A model generated the notes under the pieces. That model was given only the letters and a program-made list of their open reading frames with translations. It was not told the DNA's origin and ran no database searches. Both the position numbers and the translations under genes were made by a program. A stretch of 36,611 nucleotides of DNA from an uncultured Lachnospiraceae bacterium (lineage in GTDB: Bacteria; Bacillota_A; Clostridia; Lachnospirales; Lachnospiraceae), in assembly GCA_910585355.1 (NCBI GenBank), contig CAJUDN010000025.1, forward strand, positions 1 through 36,611, in the 5' to 3' direction. Below, in pieces: positions 31,035 through 36,611 of this stretch. Position 1 is the stretch's first letter; each line of letters begins with the position of its first letter.

Positions 31035-31108
31035 GCTCGGAATGTTTATACATGGCAGCCAGCCAGCCCGCACCGCTTACACCAATAGGCGGCGCGGGCT
31101 TCCTTTTT
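31035..31108 (+). ncRNA. Predicted small RNA antisense to the recombinase mRNA leader
   Basis: The promoter at 31000-31028 would start transcription near 31035. A strong terminator follows at 31065-31108: AGCCCGC-A-CCGC pairs with GCGG-C-GCGGGCT around a 12-base loop, then CCTTTTT. The RNA would be about 74 bases. It is complementary to the gap between the 34-residue gene and the recombinase gene on the opposite strand, so it could pair with the recombinase mRNA leader. An open frame across it on this strand (31052-31381) has no ribosome binding site and runs past the terminator. Confidence 0.5.
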
Positions 31109-31212
31109 CACTTGAAACATTTAAACAACTTCTTTAAAAAATTATTTGTTTTCTTGCTTCGCTTCCTTCTTACAGCTTGCATTTGCCGTTTTCCGGCTCC
31201 CGGTTTTGCCAT
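31108..31212 (-). CDS. 34-residue basic protein of unknown function
   Basis: This short frame encodes a very basic peptide (MAKPGAGKRQMQAVRRKRSK, then KTNNFLKKLF and a KCFK end), with about 13 Lys or Arg in 34 residues. AAAGGAG sits seven bases before the ATG, a near-ideal ribosome binding site, which is the main reason to call it. It lies between the repressor and recombinase genes on the same strand. A nucleic-acid-binding or recombination-accessory role is conceivable from charge and place; nothing shows it directly. Confidence 0.5.
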   Translation of the reverse strand: MAKPGAGKRQMQAVRRKRSKKTNNFLKKLFKCFK

Positions 31213-31285
31213 AATAAAACTCCTTTCTAAAATTCTACATACGTTATCTTTCCTTCGGTTCGGTACTTGCGCTTTTTGCCGCTCT

Positions 31286-31666
31286 TTACGCTTCCCTTTT
31301 TTGAGCCATTGGCTCATCCTTGTAAGCAGTAACGGCAATATCCATAGTTTGCATTATGTAGTCTTTGCCCGCCCTATTTAGGCTTCGGAAACCGTCAACA
31401 AGCCGCTTTTCTTCAGTTGATAAAGGAGAGGCGCTTTCTTTTGGCTTTTCTTCAAGACCAAGAAGCCAGGCAATAGAAACACCGAGGACATCCGCAAACT
31501 TGTTTAACATATTATGCGTGGCGTCTTCGACCTTTCCGTGTTCATACTTTGACACGCTGGCCTCAGACAGCCCGACCCTTGCTGCAAGTTCTTTTTGATT
31601 AAGTCCGGCTTCCTTACGCTTTTCCTTTATACGCTGACCTATTGCGGCATAGTTCACGCTTACCAT
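31286..31666 (-). CDS. CI-like XRE family repressor
   Basis: This 126-residue protein has an N-terminal XRE helix-turn-helix (about 7-62: IGQRIKEKRKEAGLNQKELAARVGLSEASVSKYEHGK). A short helical C-terminal region follows (LSTEEKRLVDGFRSLNRAGKDYIMQTMDIAV). There is no LexA/CI-type self-cleavage domain, so release from repression must work another way. AAAGGGGG lies before the ATG at 31666. It is divergent from the Cro-like gene, and three CTTTCGTT-type sites fill the shared region, so it probably holds the element silent and regulates itself. Confidence 0.9.
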   Translation of the reverse strand: MVSVNYAAIGQRIKEKRKEAGLNQKELAARVGLSEASVSKYEHGKVEDATHNMLNKFADVLGVSIAWLLGLEEKPKESASPLSTEEKRLVDGFRSLNRAGKDYIMQTMDIAVTAYKDEPMAQKREA

Positions 31667-31698
31667 TCACTTAAACCCCCTTTCAATTTGATAAGTCT

Positions 31699-31726
31699 AT
31701 AATACCACATTTTAAGCAAAAAACAA
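31699..31726 (-). promoter_or_regulatory. Promoter of the CI-like repressor gene
   Basis: On the minus strand TTGTTT and TATTAT are spaced by 16 bases, with TGG before the -10. The operator at 31733 lies immediately upstream of its -35 box. Confidence 0.6.
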
Positions 31727-31732
31727 GATTTT

Positions 31733-31743
31733 TTTCGTTTGAC
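31733..31743. promoter_or_regulatory. Operator site A (half-site)
   Basis: TTTCGTTTGAC matches the left half of the TTTCGTT palindrome seen at 31831 and 32077, with a degenerate right half. It sits beside the repressor promoter. Confidence 0.4.
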
Positions 31744-31772
31744 CTCAAAAATATTTGAAGAAACATTAAAAA

Positions 31773-31785
31773 ACTTTCGTTTGGC
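31773..31785. promoter_or_regulatory. Operator site B (half-site)
   Basis: ACTTTCGTTTGGC has a full left half and a poor right half. It lies next to the -35 box of the rightward promoter and 42 bases (about four helical turns) from site A. Confidence 0.5.
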
Positions 31786-31787
31786 TA

Positions 31788-31816
31788 TTGATTTTTTGCG
31801 TAAAGGGTGATATAGT
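31788..31816 (+). promoter_or_regulatory. Rightward early promoter
   Basis: TTGATT and TATAGT are spaced by 17 bases. It lies between operator sites B and C and should drive the Cro-like gene and the early genes after it. Confidence 0.6.
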
Positions 31817-31830
31817 GGGCATTGTAAAAA

Positions 31831-31847
31831 CTTTCGTTCAACGAAAG
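31831..31847. promoter_or_regulatory. Operator site C (perfect palindrome)
   Basis: CTTTCGTT-C-AACGAAAG is a perfect 8+1+8 palindrome just downstream of the rightward start site, where a bound repressor would block initiation or early elongation. Confidence 0.75.
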
Positions 31848-31864
31848 AGGAAGGAGGAAACAAG

Positions 31865-32122
31865 ATGATCGCCAACGTAAAGGAATTTGAAAAGAAACTT
31901 ATTGACAACGACCTTAACCGGAAGTTATTAGCGGAAAAGATGCACATTTCCCCGACCACACTTACCACGAAGCTGGAGAAGCCGGAGGGAGATTTTAAAC
32001 TTTCCGAGATGGTAACTATTGCACAGATTACCAGGATGAATGAGCGGGAATTTCTTTTCATTTTTTTTGGAGAAAAACTTTCGTTTAACGAAAGTACAGC
32101 AAGGGCGACGGCTACAGCATAA
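31865..32122 (+). CDS. Cro-like small DNA-binding protein
   Basis: This 85-residue protein has a helix-turn-helix pattern (LNRKLLAEKMHISPTTLTTKLEKPEG) followed by SEMVTIAQITRMNEREFLFIFF. It resembles small phage regulators such as the DUF739 type. GGAAGGAGG precedes the ATG at 31865. As the first rightward gene, divergent from the CI-like repressor, it probably plays the Cro role. The last codons contain the operator palindrome at 32077-32095, so the C-terminal residues KLSFNES are partly dictated by a DNA-binding site. Confidence 0.8.
   Translation: MIANVKEFEKKLIDNDLNRKLLAEKMHISPTTLTTKLEKPEGDFKLSEMVTIAQITRMNEREFLFIFFGEKLSFNESTARATATA
32077..32095. promoter_or_regulatory. Operator site D (perfect palindrome inside the Cro-like gene)
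   Basis: ACTTTCGTT-T-AACGAAAGT is a perfect 9+1+9 palindrome near the 3' end of the Cro-like gene, about 246 bases from site C. It could form a repression loop with site C or act as a roadblock. Confidence 0.7.
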
Positions 32123-32135
32123 AGGAGGGCGCCGG

Positions 32136-32297
32136 ATGATAAAACACATTTTAGCGGACGGGACGGAGCTTAAGAGCATAGAGGGGCGGACGATACCGCC
32201 CACCGGAAAAACCGAAGCCGTTTACAAATTGATTGCTGACTTTTTGACAAGCCAGAAGCCCAGCACGGCAGCAGAACCGCAGGCAAGCCGGGCGTGA
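32136..32297 (+). CDS. Small element protein of unknown function
   Basis: This 53-residue protein begins MIKHILADGTELKSIEGRTIPP and ends in an Ala/Ser-rich tail. AAAGGAGG overlaps the stop of the Cro-like gene and lies seven bases before the ATG at 32136, supporting translation from this start rather than from the longer frame beginning at 32040. I do not recognise the function. Its conserved-looking first half and tight packing argue for a real gene. Confidence 0.7.
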   Translation: MIKHILADGTELKSIEGRTIPPTGKTEAVYKLIADFLTSQKPSTAAEPQASRA

Positions 32298-32333
32298 GAG
32301 GGCAAAGAAGCCAGGTAGACAAGGAGGGATAAG

Positions 32334-33884
32334 ATGGAATACCAGGACTTGAAAAGCGGGATAAGGAACCACTTAAATGACGCCGCCGAAGATTTCTTTA
32401 TGGTCGGTTATTTCCTTCGGCAGATCAGCGAAAACGCACTTTTCACGGAGGACGGTTATAAAAGTATATGGGACTTCGCAAAAGGGGAGTACGGCTTAAG
32501 CACTTCCAGCGCAAGCCGTTTTATGGCAATTAACGCCCGCTTTTCCATTGACGGCGGCGAGCATATGGCGGAGAAGTACATCGGGATGGGCGTAAGCAAA
32601 TTACAGGAAATGCTGGGGCTTCCCGACGAGGAGCTGGAGAAGGTAACGCAGGAAACCACGGTAAGGGAAATAAGGGCGCTGAAAAAGAAGCAGGAGGAAC
32701 CGAAGTCTTTCTTCGGGCTTCCGAAAACAGTATACCCGGAGGGATCCTTACTTTCCACAAAAGGATGCGGCGACGGGAAATACACTTGTTTCAGTTGCGC
32801 CCGCCCCTGCGGCATACGGCAGGAAGAACGCTACTGCAGAACCGCCCCACTGGGGAACCCATTTTCTTGCACCCAGATGAGCGAAGAAAAGCGGTTAGAC
32901 ATAGAGGCCGGGCTTTTCAGCGAGAAATGCCAGCACCTTCACCCGGAGCTTGCACCGATACGGGAAGGGGATAAGGAGCCGGCCCCCTGCTGCCTTAATT
33001 GCGAACATAAAATTTGCTTTTCCCGTTGCGACGTCGCAAAGAAAAAGGACGAGGACGAGCGGAAGAAAGAGCAGGCGGAGCTGCAGAAACGACAGAAGGA
33101 AGCCGAGGGCAAAAAGCCGGACATGACGGAAAAGGAAATAGAAAGCCTTTACGGCTGGCTGGGTATTAAGCCGGGGGACAAAATCACCGGAGCATGGCTG
33201 AAAGAACAGCACGGCAGATCATACCACGGCGGCTACGGCGGAGATTACTTTAATTGTACGCCCCGCGGAGTAAAGACAGACCGAAGCAAGGAAATGACCT
33301 GGGCGGAGGCGGCGAAAGCCCTTAAGGAGATCCAGGAGAAAAAGAAGGGGCTGGCGGACCTTGCAGAACGCAACGCCGCATCACAGAAGTCGCTCCGGGA
33401 AGCACTTAAGGAAAAGGAGCAGCAACGCAAGGAAGAAAAGGCGGCAGCGAGGAAAGCAGCCAGGGAGGCGGCGAGGCAGACCACAGCAGAGCCGGAGGAT
33501 CCGAACATCATAGATGCAGATTTTCGGGAAGTTGAGGACAGCGAGGAACCGAAGCCCATCACCGCCCAGGAGTCGGAGCAGGTACTCTGCGACACTTGCG
33601 AGCATGACGGAGAGTGTGCGGGCAAAAAGACCCACGAAAACGGCTGCATGGGCTACGAGGAAAAAGCCCAGGAGCCGGAAGCTGAAGCAGAACCGGATCC
33701 GGAGGAATACGGCCGGCTTGACGTTGCTTTACTTCTGGACAAGTACCGCCGGGACCTTAAAGCATACCGCGAGGCGTTCAGCAAAGAGGACTGCCCGCCG
33801 CCTATAATCCAGAAACAAAGGATTATTGCAGATGCCCTGGCCCTCTTACTTGAACAGCTTGACCGGGGAGGTGCGGAGGATTGA
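32334..33884 (+). CDS. Cys-rich HTH protein of unknown function
   Basis: The protein is 516 residues. The N-terminal 75 residues contain a probable helix-turn-helix (FAKGEYGLSTSSASRFMAIN, 48-67) like that of ParB-type or phage DNA-binding proteins. A Cys cluster follows at 145, 152, 155, 159, 168, 179 and 199, and a second at 219, 220, 223, 228 and 232 (CCLNCEHKICFSRC). Charged helical stretches (235-262, 330-385) look like coiled coils. A third cluster is CDTCEHDGEC (419-428). Such spacing suggests several zinc sites. The ribosome binding site is AAGGAGGGATAAG. It is the first large early gene, so control of replication or early transcription is a reasonable guess only. Its stop overlaps the next start. 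Confidence 0.75.
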   Translation: MEYQDLKSGIRNHLNDAAEDFFMVGYFLRQISENALFTEDGYKSIWDFAKGEYGLSTSSASRFMAINARFSIDGGEHMAEKYIGMGVSKLQEMLGLPDEELEKVTQETTVREIRALKKKQEEPKSFFGLPKTVYPEGSLLSTKGCGDGKYTCFSCARPCGIRQEERYCRTAPLGNPFSCTQMSEEKRLDIEAGLFSEKCQHLHPELAPIREGDKEPAPCCLNCEHKICFSRCDVAKKKDEDERKKEQAELQKRQKEAEGKKPDMTEKEIESLYGWLGIKPGDKITGAWLKEQHGRSYHGGYGGDYFNCTPRGVKTDRSKEMTWAEAAKALKEIQEKKKGLADLAERNAASQKSLREALKEKEQQRKEEKAAARKAAREAARQTTAEPEDPNIIDADFREVEDSEEPKPITAQESEQVLCDTCEHDGECAGKKTHENGCMGYEEKAQEPEAEAEPDPEEYGRLDVALLLDKYRRDLKAYREAFSKEDCPPPIIQKQRIIADALALLLEQLDRGGAED

Positions 33885-34507
33885 CGATACGAGAACGGCG
33901 GAGGCGGAGAAGGAGGCGCAGGCTGATAAAAAGGCTTTCCGCCGCCGGGCTTATTCTTTTCGCGGTTGGCGTCGCTACGCTTGCCATACTCGCCGCCACG
34001 AACCGCCAGGAAGCCGCAGAGCCGCCCTTTTCCCTTTCGGTCGGGGAAATGCCCACCATAAGCCCGGAAGCCGCCACAGAGCCGCCAGAAGCCCCGCAGA
34101 GGGGGCGAGATTTAGGATGGAACGCAAGCGAAGAATATATAGCGGTACGGATGGCAATGGCGGAGGCGGAGGGTGAGGACACCGAAGGGAAAGCCCTTGT
34201 TATTCTGGTTATTTACAACCGGACAAAATCCGGAAAATTCCCGGACACCGTAAAAGGTGTCATTTCCCAGCGTAACGCCTTTACTTCCTACAGTAACGGA
34301 AGATACGAGGCAGTAAAGCCGGACGCAGACTGCTGGGCAGCCCTTGACTTGATACAGGAAACGGGCTGGGACGAAAGCCATGGTGCGCTGTACTTTGAGC
34401 AGACACCGGAGGACGGGGAAAGCACCTGGCACAGCCGGAACCTTGAACGGCTTTTCATACATGGGAACCATACTTTTTATACAGAGAAGGAGGCGAAAGA
34501 CCCTTGA
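33881..34507 (+). CDS. SleB/CwlJ-type cell wall hydrolase with poly-arginine signal anchor (TTG start)
   Basis: The protein is 208 residues. The start (MTIRERRRRRRRRRLIKRLS) has nine consecutive arginines and is followed by one hydrophobic segment (about 20-42), giving an anchor with a strongly basic cytoplasmic tip. The C-terminal domain (about 85-205) matches the Hydrolase_2/SleB fold: AEAEGEDTEGKALVILVIYNR, PDTVKGVISQRNAF and a HGALYFEQTP segment. The Glu of AEGE is the expected catalytic residue. It should cut peptidoglycan outside the membrane. The TTG at 33881 shares bases with the previous TGA, and GGGGAGG lies nine bases upstream. No good ATG exists before the hydrolase domain. Confidence 0.8.
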   Translation: MTIRERRRRRRRRRLIKRLSAAGLILFAVGVATLAILAATNRQEAAEPPFSLSVGEMPTISPEAATEPPEAPQRGRDLGWNASEEYIAVRMAMAEAEGEDTEGKALVILVIYNRTKSGKFPDTVKGVISQRNAFTSYSNGRYEAVKPDADCWAALDLIQETGWDESHGALYFEQTPEDGESTWHSRNLERLFIHGNHTFYTEKEAKDP

Positions 34508-34881
34508 AGATGGCAATGAAGGACGGGCAGATCCTTATAAAAGATGCCGATAACACACAATTCACGATTATAAAGAGCTGGAGCAAGATGAAGTGGAGCA
34601 GGGCGGAGCGGATGTTTTACGGGCCGGCAGAGATTGAGCTTTTGAACAAGCTGGCCGGGATTGTACGGCTTCCGGGACCCATTGAGGCGGAGCGGCAGCG
34701 GCTTAACGAGATCGCCCAGGCAGTAGACGCAGAACGCATGAAGCAGGACCCGGAGCCACTTTATAAGTACCCGGTAAAGTTTCCGCTTTTCAAGCACCAG
34801 ACCAGGGCGGCAAACATGGCGCTTATAACCTTCGGTTTAGTTCCGCCGCCGGGGAAGGAGGCGGAGCATGGAAGCACTTAA
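34504..34881 (+). CDS. Short protein resembling the start of a phage SNF2-type helicase (TTG start)
   Basis: The protein is 125 residues. The segment YPVKFPLFKHQTRAANMALITFGL (about 89-112) resembles the region just ahead of the Walker A motif in phage SNF2/DEAD-type helicases. The frame ends before any Walker A, so it has no ATPase core. It may be a truncated remnant or a stand-alone N-terminal domain. The TTG at 34504 overlaps the preceding TGA and has AAGGAGG ten bases upstream; an ATG at 34510 would lie 16 bases away. Its end overlaps the next gene by 14 bases. Confidence 0.6.
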   Translation: MKMAMKDGQILIKDADNTQFTIIKSWSKMKWSRAERMFYGPAEIELLNKLAGIVRLPGPIEAERQRLNEIAQAVDAERMKQDPEPLYKYPVKFPLFKHQTRAANMALITFGLVPPPGKEAEHGST

Positions 34882-35455
34882 CCAGAAGGAGCGCAGCTTT
34901 GCAGAGGAAAACCACGGGCTTATTTACGCTTTCCTAAACTACTACAAACTGCCGGAAGCGGAGTATTACGACATTTGCGCCATAGCCTATCTTCACGCAG
35001 TAAAGGACTGGCACAGTAAGCCGGAGCTTCGGGAGAAGTACCGCTTTTCTACGATTGCATTTAAGAAGATGTTAAGCGCAAAGATCAAGAAATACCACGC
35101 CGACCGGGTACGGGATGCCTACATAGCTTTCAGCCTTAACGACCTAAACGCAGAGGGCAATGAGTACCTGGCGCAGTTTCCGGATCCGCACGACAGACTC
35201 CGGGAAACCCAGGAGCAGCAAAACATAGAAGAACTTCTGAAGGAAATTATGCCAGCACTTACCGAGCGGCAGCGGAGCCACCTTGTAAAACTTCTGGAGG
35301 GGAAAGACCACCGGGAGATCACCAGAGAGGACCGTGTAGCCGTTACGGAATTTTGGAAGGACAGAAAAGCCATAAGGGCAGCAACAACCGCAGTAATAAG
35401 GCGGGAATCTTGCGGGGGGGGGTATTTGATACATGGACAGGCAGGCTGTTATTGA
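34868..35455 (+). CDS. Sigma-70-like phage/element regulatory protein
   Basis: The 195-residue protein starts NQKERSFAEENHGLIYAFLNYYKLPEAEYYDICAIAYLHAVKDW and continues YRFSTIAFKKMLSAKIKKYHADR. This is the layout of sigma-70 region 2 in small phage sigma-like factors. The C-terminal part (LTERQRSHLVKLLEGKDHREITRE...) resembles a degenerate region 4. It could redirect RNA polymerase to later element genes. AAGGAGGCGGAGC precedes the ATG. The last eight or so residues are encoded across a run of nine G (35414-35422), so the reading frame at the end depends on tract length. It overlaps the next gene by 23 bases. Confidence 0.7.
   Translation: MEALNQKERSFAEENHGLIYAFLNYYKLPEAEYYDICAIAYLHAVKDWHSKPELREKYRFSTIAFKKMLSAKIKKYHADRVRDAYIAFSLNDLNAEGNEYLAQFPDPHDRLRETQEQQNIEELLKEIMPALTERQRSHLVKLLEGKDHREITREDRVAVTEFWKDRKAIRAATTAVIRRESCGGGYLIHGQAGCY
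35414..35422 (+). repeat. Homopolymer of nine G
   Basis: G9 lies near the 3' end of the sigma-like gene and ten bases before the next ATG (35433), in the Shine-Dalgarno position. With eight G the upstream frame would stop at a TGA just before that ATG; with ten it would run on about 23 codons. Confidence 0.9.
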
Positions 35456-35987
35456 ACGATTGGAGGACTTGCGGGACCATTGCCAGAGCATGATCGACAA
35501 GGACGACCCGGCAAGCATATGGTGGGGCGATACGGAAGCCCTTACCGAAGCTATTAAGGCTTTAAGCCTTGATATAAATAAAAACCAAAAAGGAGATATG
35601 AACATGACGAGCGAAGTAAAAGTAACCATTGAACACGAGGACGGACACAAGCAGGAGCTTAACGGAGATACAATAATCTGTTTCACGGTAAGCAAGGCCG
35701 GGGAGTTTTTGGACGGCAAGGCGCAGATTATTGATGCCCAGGCGGCATTTATTGGCAGAGCGATCCCGGATCCGATTTACCCGCATACCATAGGGAGCCT
35801 TGTCGCTTCCATGGTTGAGAAGTCCAGCAGCGGGAAAGTAAGAGCAGGCTTTAACCTTCACGCCATAGCGCAGGTACTGGAGGCGAAAAGCAAGGAAATC
35901 AAAAGCAGCTTAACGGAGCCGGAAAAGGATAAGGCTGCGGAGGATGCTTTTAAGAAGTTCCTGGAGGCCGTTCTTTCCAACAGATAG
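35433..35987 (+). CDS. Element protein with an internal in-frame start, two likely products
   Basis: The full frame is 184 residues. The first 50 (MDRQAVIERLEDLRDHCQSM through DTEALTEAIKALSLD) look like a small stand-alone helical protein common in such elements. A second start at 35604 (MTSEVKVTIEHEDGHKQELN) has AGGAG eight bases upstream and would give a 127-residue protein in the same frame. No stop separates them, so this looks like two genes fused by loss of a stop codon, or a gene producing long and short forms. The second part has NGDTIICFTVSKAGEFLDGK and a Lys/Glu-rich helical end. No family is recognised. Confidence 0.65.
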   Translation: MDRQAVIERLEDLRDHCQSMIDKDDPASIWWGDTEALTEAIKALSLDINKNQKGDMNMTSEVKVTIEHEDGHKQELNGDTIICFTVSKAGEFLDGKAQIIDAQAAFIGRAIPDPIYPHTIGSLVASMVEKSSSGKVRAGFNLHAIAQVLEAKSKEIKSSLTEPEKDKAAEDAFKKFLEAVLSNR

Positions 35988-35998
35988 GAGGAAAGATT

Positions 35999-36611
35999 TT
36001 GTATACCGTAAACGACTTTTTCTGCGGTTGCGGAGGTTTGGGGCTGGGCTTGCAACGGGCAGGCTTTAAGATTTTAAAGGCGTGGGACTTTGACAAGTTC
36101 GCAGTTCAGACCTACCGGGAAAACATAGGCGACCACGTCGAGCAGGCAGACATAAAGGAACTTCACATAGAGGACGTGCCGAAAGCGACTGCCTGGGCGT
36201 TTGGCTTCCCTTGCCAGGACTTAAGCGTCGCCGGGAAGCAAGCCGGAATTAAGCTGGAGTGTACGGACTGCGGCGAGGTTTGGGAGGTTGATTATAAAAA
36301 CTATACCAGAGGAAACGCCTGCCCGAAGTGCGGCGGAGAAAACTATAGGGCAGCCACCAGAAGCGGGATGTTTTTTGAAATTATGAGGCTACTGCAGGAG
36401 GCGGCTGAGAGGGAGCCGGACAAGCTGCCGAAGATATTGATCGCCGAGAACGTAAAGGCACTCGGCCCCTATTTGCCAGTATTGGCGGCGGAATACGGAA
36501 GGGCGGGCTATAAGAGCTATTACCAGCTTTTCAACAGCAAGTGGTGGGGCGTTCCACAGAACCGGGAGCGATACATAGTGATCGGCATCCGGGACACCCT
36601 GGAAGGGGCTT
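35999..36611 (+). CDS. DNA cytosine-C5 methyltransferase with zinc-ribbon insert (3' end outside the window)
   Basis: The 204 residues visible in this frame contain the C5-methyltransferase motifs. Motif I is FFCGCGGLGLGLQRAG (7-22), motif IV has the catalytic Cys in FGFPCQDLS (PCQ 71-73), motif VI is ENV (150-152) and motif VIII is QNRER (187-191). Between motifs IV and VI are Cys88, Cys91, Cys108 and Cys111 in CTDCG and CPKCGG, a zinc-ribbon-like insert. The target-recognition region is cut off by the window edge. The start is a TTG at 35999 with AGGAGG seven bases upstream. It could protect the element's DNA from host restriction; no partner endonuclease is visible. Confidence 0.9.
   Translation, partial: MYTVNDFFCGCGGLGLGLQRAGFKILKAWDFDKFAVQTYRENIGDHVEQADIKELHIEDVPKATAWAFGFPCQDLSVAGKQAGIKLECTDCGEVWEVDYKNYTRGNACPKCGGENYRAATRSGMFFEIMRLLQEAAEREPDKLPKILIAENVKALGPYLPVLAAEYGRAGYKSYYQLFNSKWWGVPQNRERYIVIGIRDTLEGA

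Larger units (their letters stand above)
29462..36611. mobile_element. Left end of an integrated prophage or prophage-like element
   Basis: The change is marked by a large serine recombinase next to the host chemoreceptor gene, a CI/Cro-type divergent switch with shared operators, and a rightward run of closely packed early genes with overlapping starts. These include a SleB-type hydrolase, a sigma-like protein and a DNA methyltransferase. Several genes use TTG starts, unlike the host genes to the left. No structural or conjugation genes are visible, so phage and integrative element cannot be separated. The right end is beyond the window and no attachment-site duplication can be checked. Confidence 0.8.

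Noticed and set aside
31052..31381. A 109-residue plus-strand frame starting in the small-RNA region
   Set aside because: It has no ribosome binding site. A strong terminator lies within its first 20 codons, and it runs antisense to the 34-residue and repressor genes.
34547..34554. GCCGATAA inside the helicase-like fragment gene, resembling a flagellar -10
   Set aside because: No CTTAT box lies 15 bases upstream (the nearest CTTAT is about eight bases away), and the site is inside a coding region of the element.
35144..35719. A 191-residue minus-strand frame in the element
   Set aside because: It crosses two plus-strand genes with good ribosome binding sites; its composition is typical of an antisense frame.
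29462..36611. Possible conjugative element rather than prophage
   Set aside because: No relaxase, type IV secretion or plasmid replication gene is visible. The CI/Cro switch and hydrolase lean to phage, but the visible part is too short to decide, so neither is asserted.
1..36611. CRISPR arrays, tRNA and rRNA genes, insertion sequences
   Set aside because: I saw no regularly spaced repeats, cloverleaf-like segments, rRNA-like stretches or DDE transposase motifs. A dedicated tRNA scan could still find something missed by eye.

Overview
The window looks like a chromosomal segment of a motile, Gram-positive gut-type Clostridium, most likely family Lachnospiraceae (clostridial cluster XIVa). The basis is the DUF951-rpsF-ssb-rpsR order, strong AGGAGG-type ribosome binding sites, extended -10 promoters, a short D0/D1 flagellin, and the domain layout of the hybrid kinase. 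The species cannot be fixed from sequence alone. Positions 1 to about 29.45 kb are host chromosome. From about 29.46 kb to the right edge is the left end of an integrated mobile element, probably a prophage or prophage-like integrative element.

Region 1 (1-13 kb) is housekeeping and metabolism. It holds a partial Eis-like acetyltransferase, a sirtuin, a DUF951 protein and the rpsF-ssb-rpsR operon. A LysR regulator follows, with an amidohydrolase downstream of it and a divergent YitT membrane protein. Then come an M20 amidohydrolase with a long structured leader, RarA, glutaminase, BioY under two BirA-type operators, adenosine deaminase and exonuclease III. A dispersed repeat recurs in three places and supplies the last codons of the M20 gene.

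Region 2 (13-29.4 kb) concerns motility and signalling. A REC-HD-GYP-GGDEF protein, a separate Hpt protein and a hybrid kinase with two receivers form a plausible complete phosphorelay onto cyclic-di-GMP. Next come flagellin, a TPR-containing glycosyltransferase that may modify flagellin, and a leftward cheA-cheW-cheR-cheB operon ending in a membrane-anchored C39-like peptidase. The region closes with an unrecognised protein and a methyl-accepting chemotaxis protein. Five promoters share one architecture, (n)CTTAT-N15-GCCGATAT with small variations. They precede flagellin, cheA, the chemoreceptor and two proteins of unknown function, which suggests that a flagellar (sigma-28/SigD-type) sigma factor drives all five. 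The flagellin leader also has a near-consensus CsrA hairpin.

Region 3 (29.46-36.6 kb) is the element. Leftward are a large serine recombinase, a 34-residue basic protein and a CI-like repressor. Rightward are a Cro-like protein and early genes: a small protein, a Cys-rich HTH protein, a SleB-type hydrolase with a poly-arginine N-terminus, a helicase-like fragment, a sigma-like protein ending in a G9 tract, a nested-start protein, and a cytosine-C5 methyltransferase cut by the window edge. Four copies of a CTTTCGTT operator control the divergent promoters. A short antisense RNA and a terminator-like hairpin lie in front of the recombinase gene. No tRNA, rRNA, CRISPR array or insertion sequence was seen.
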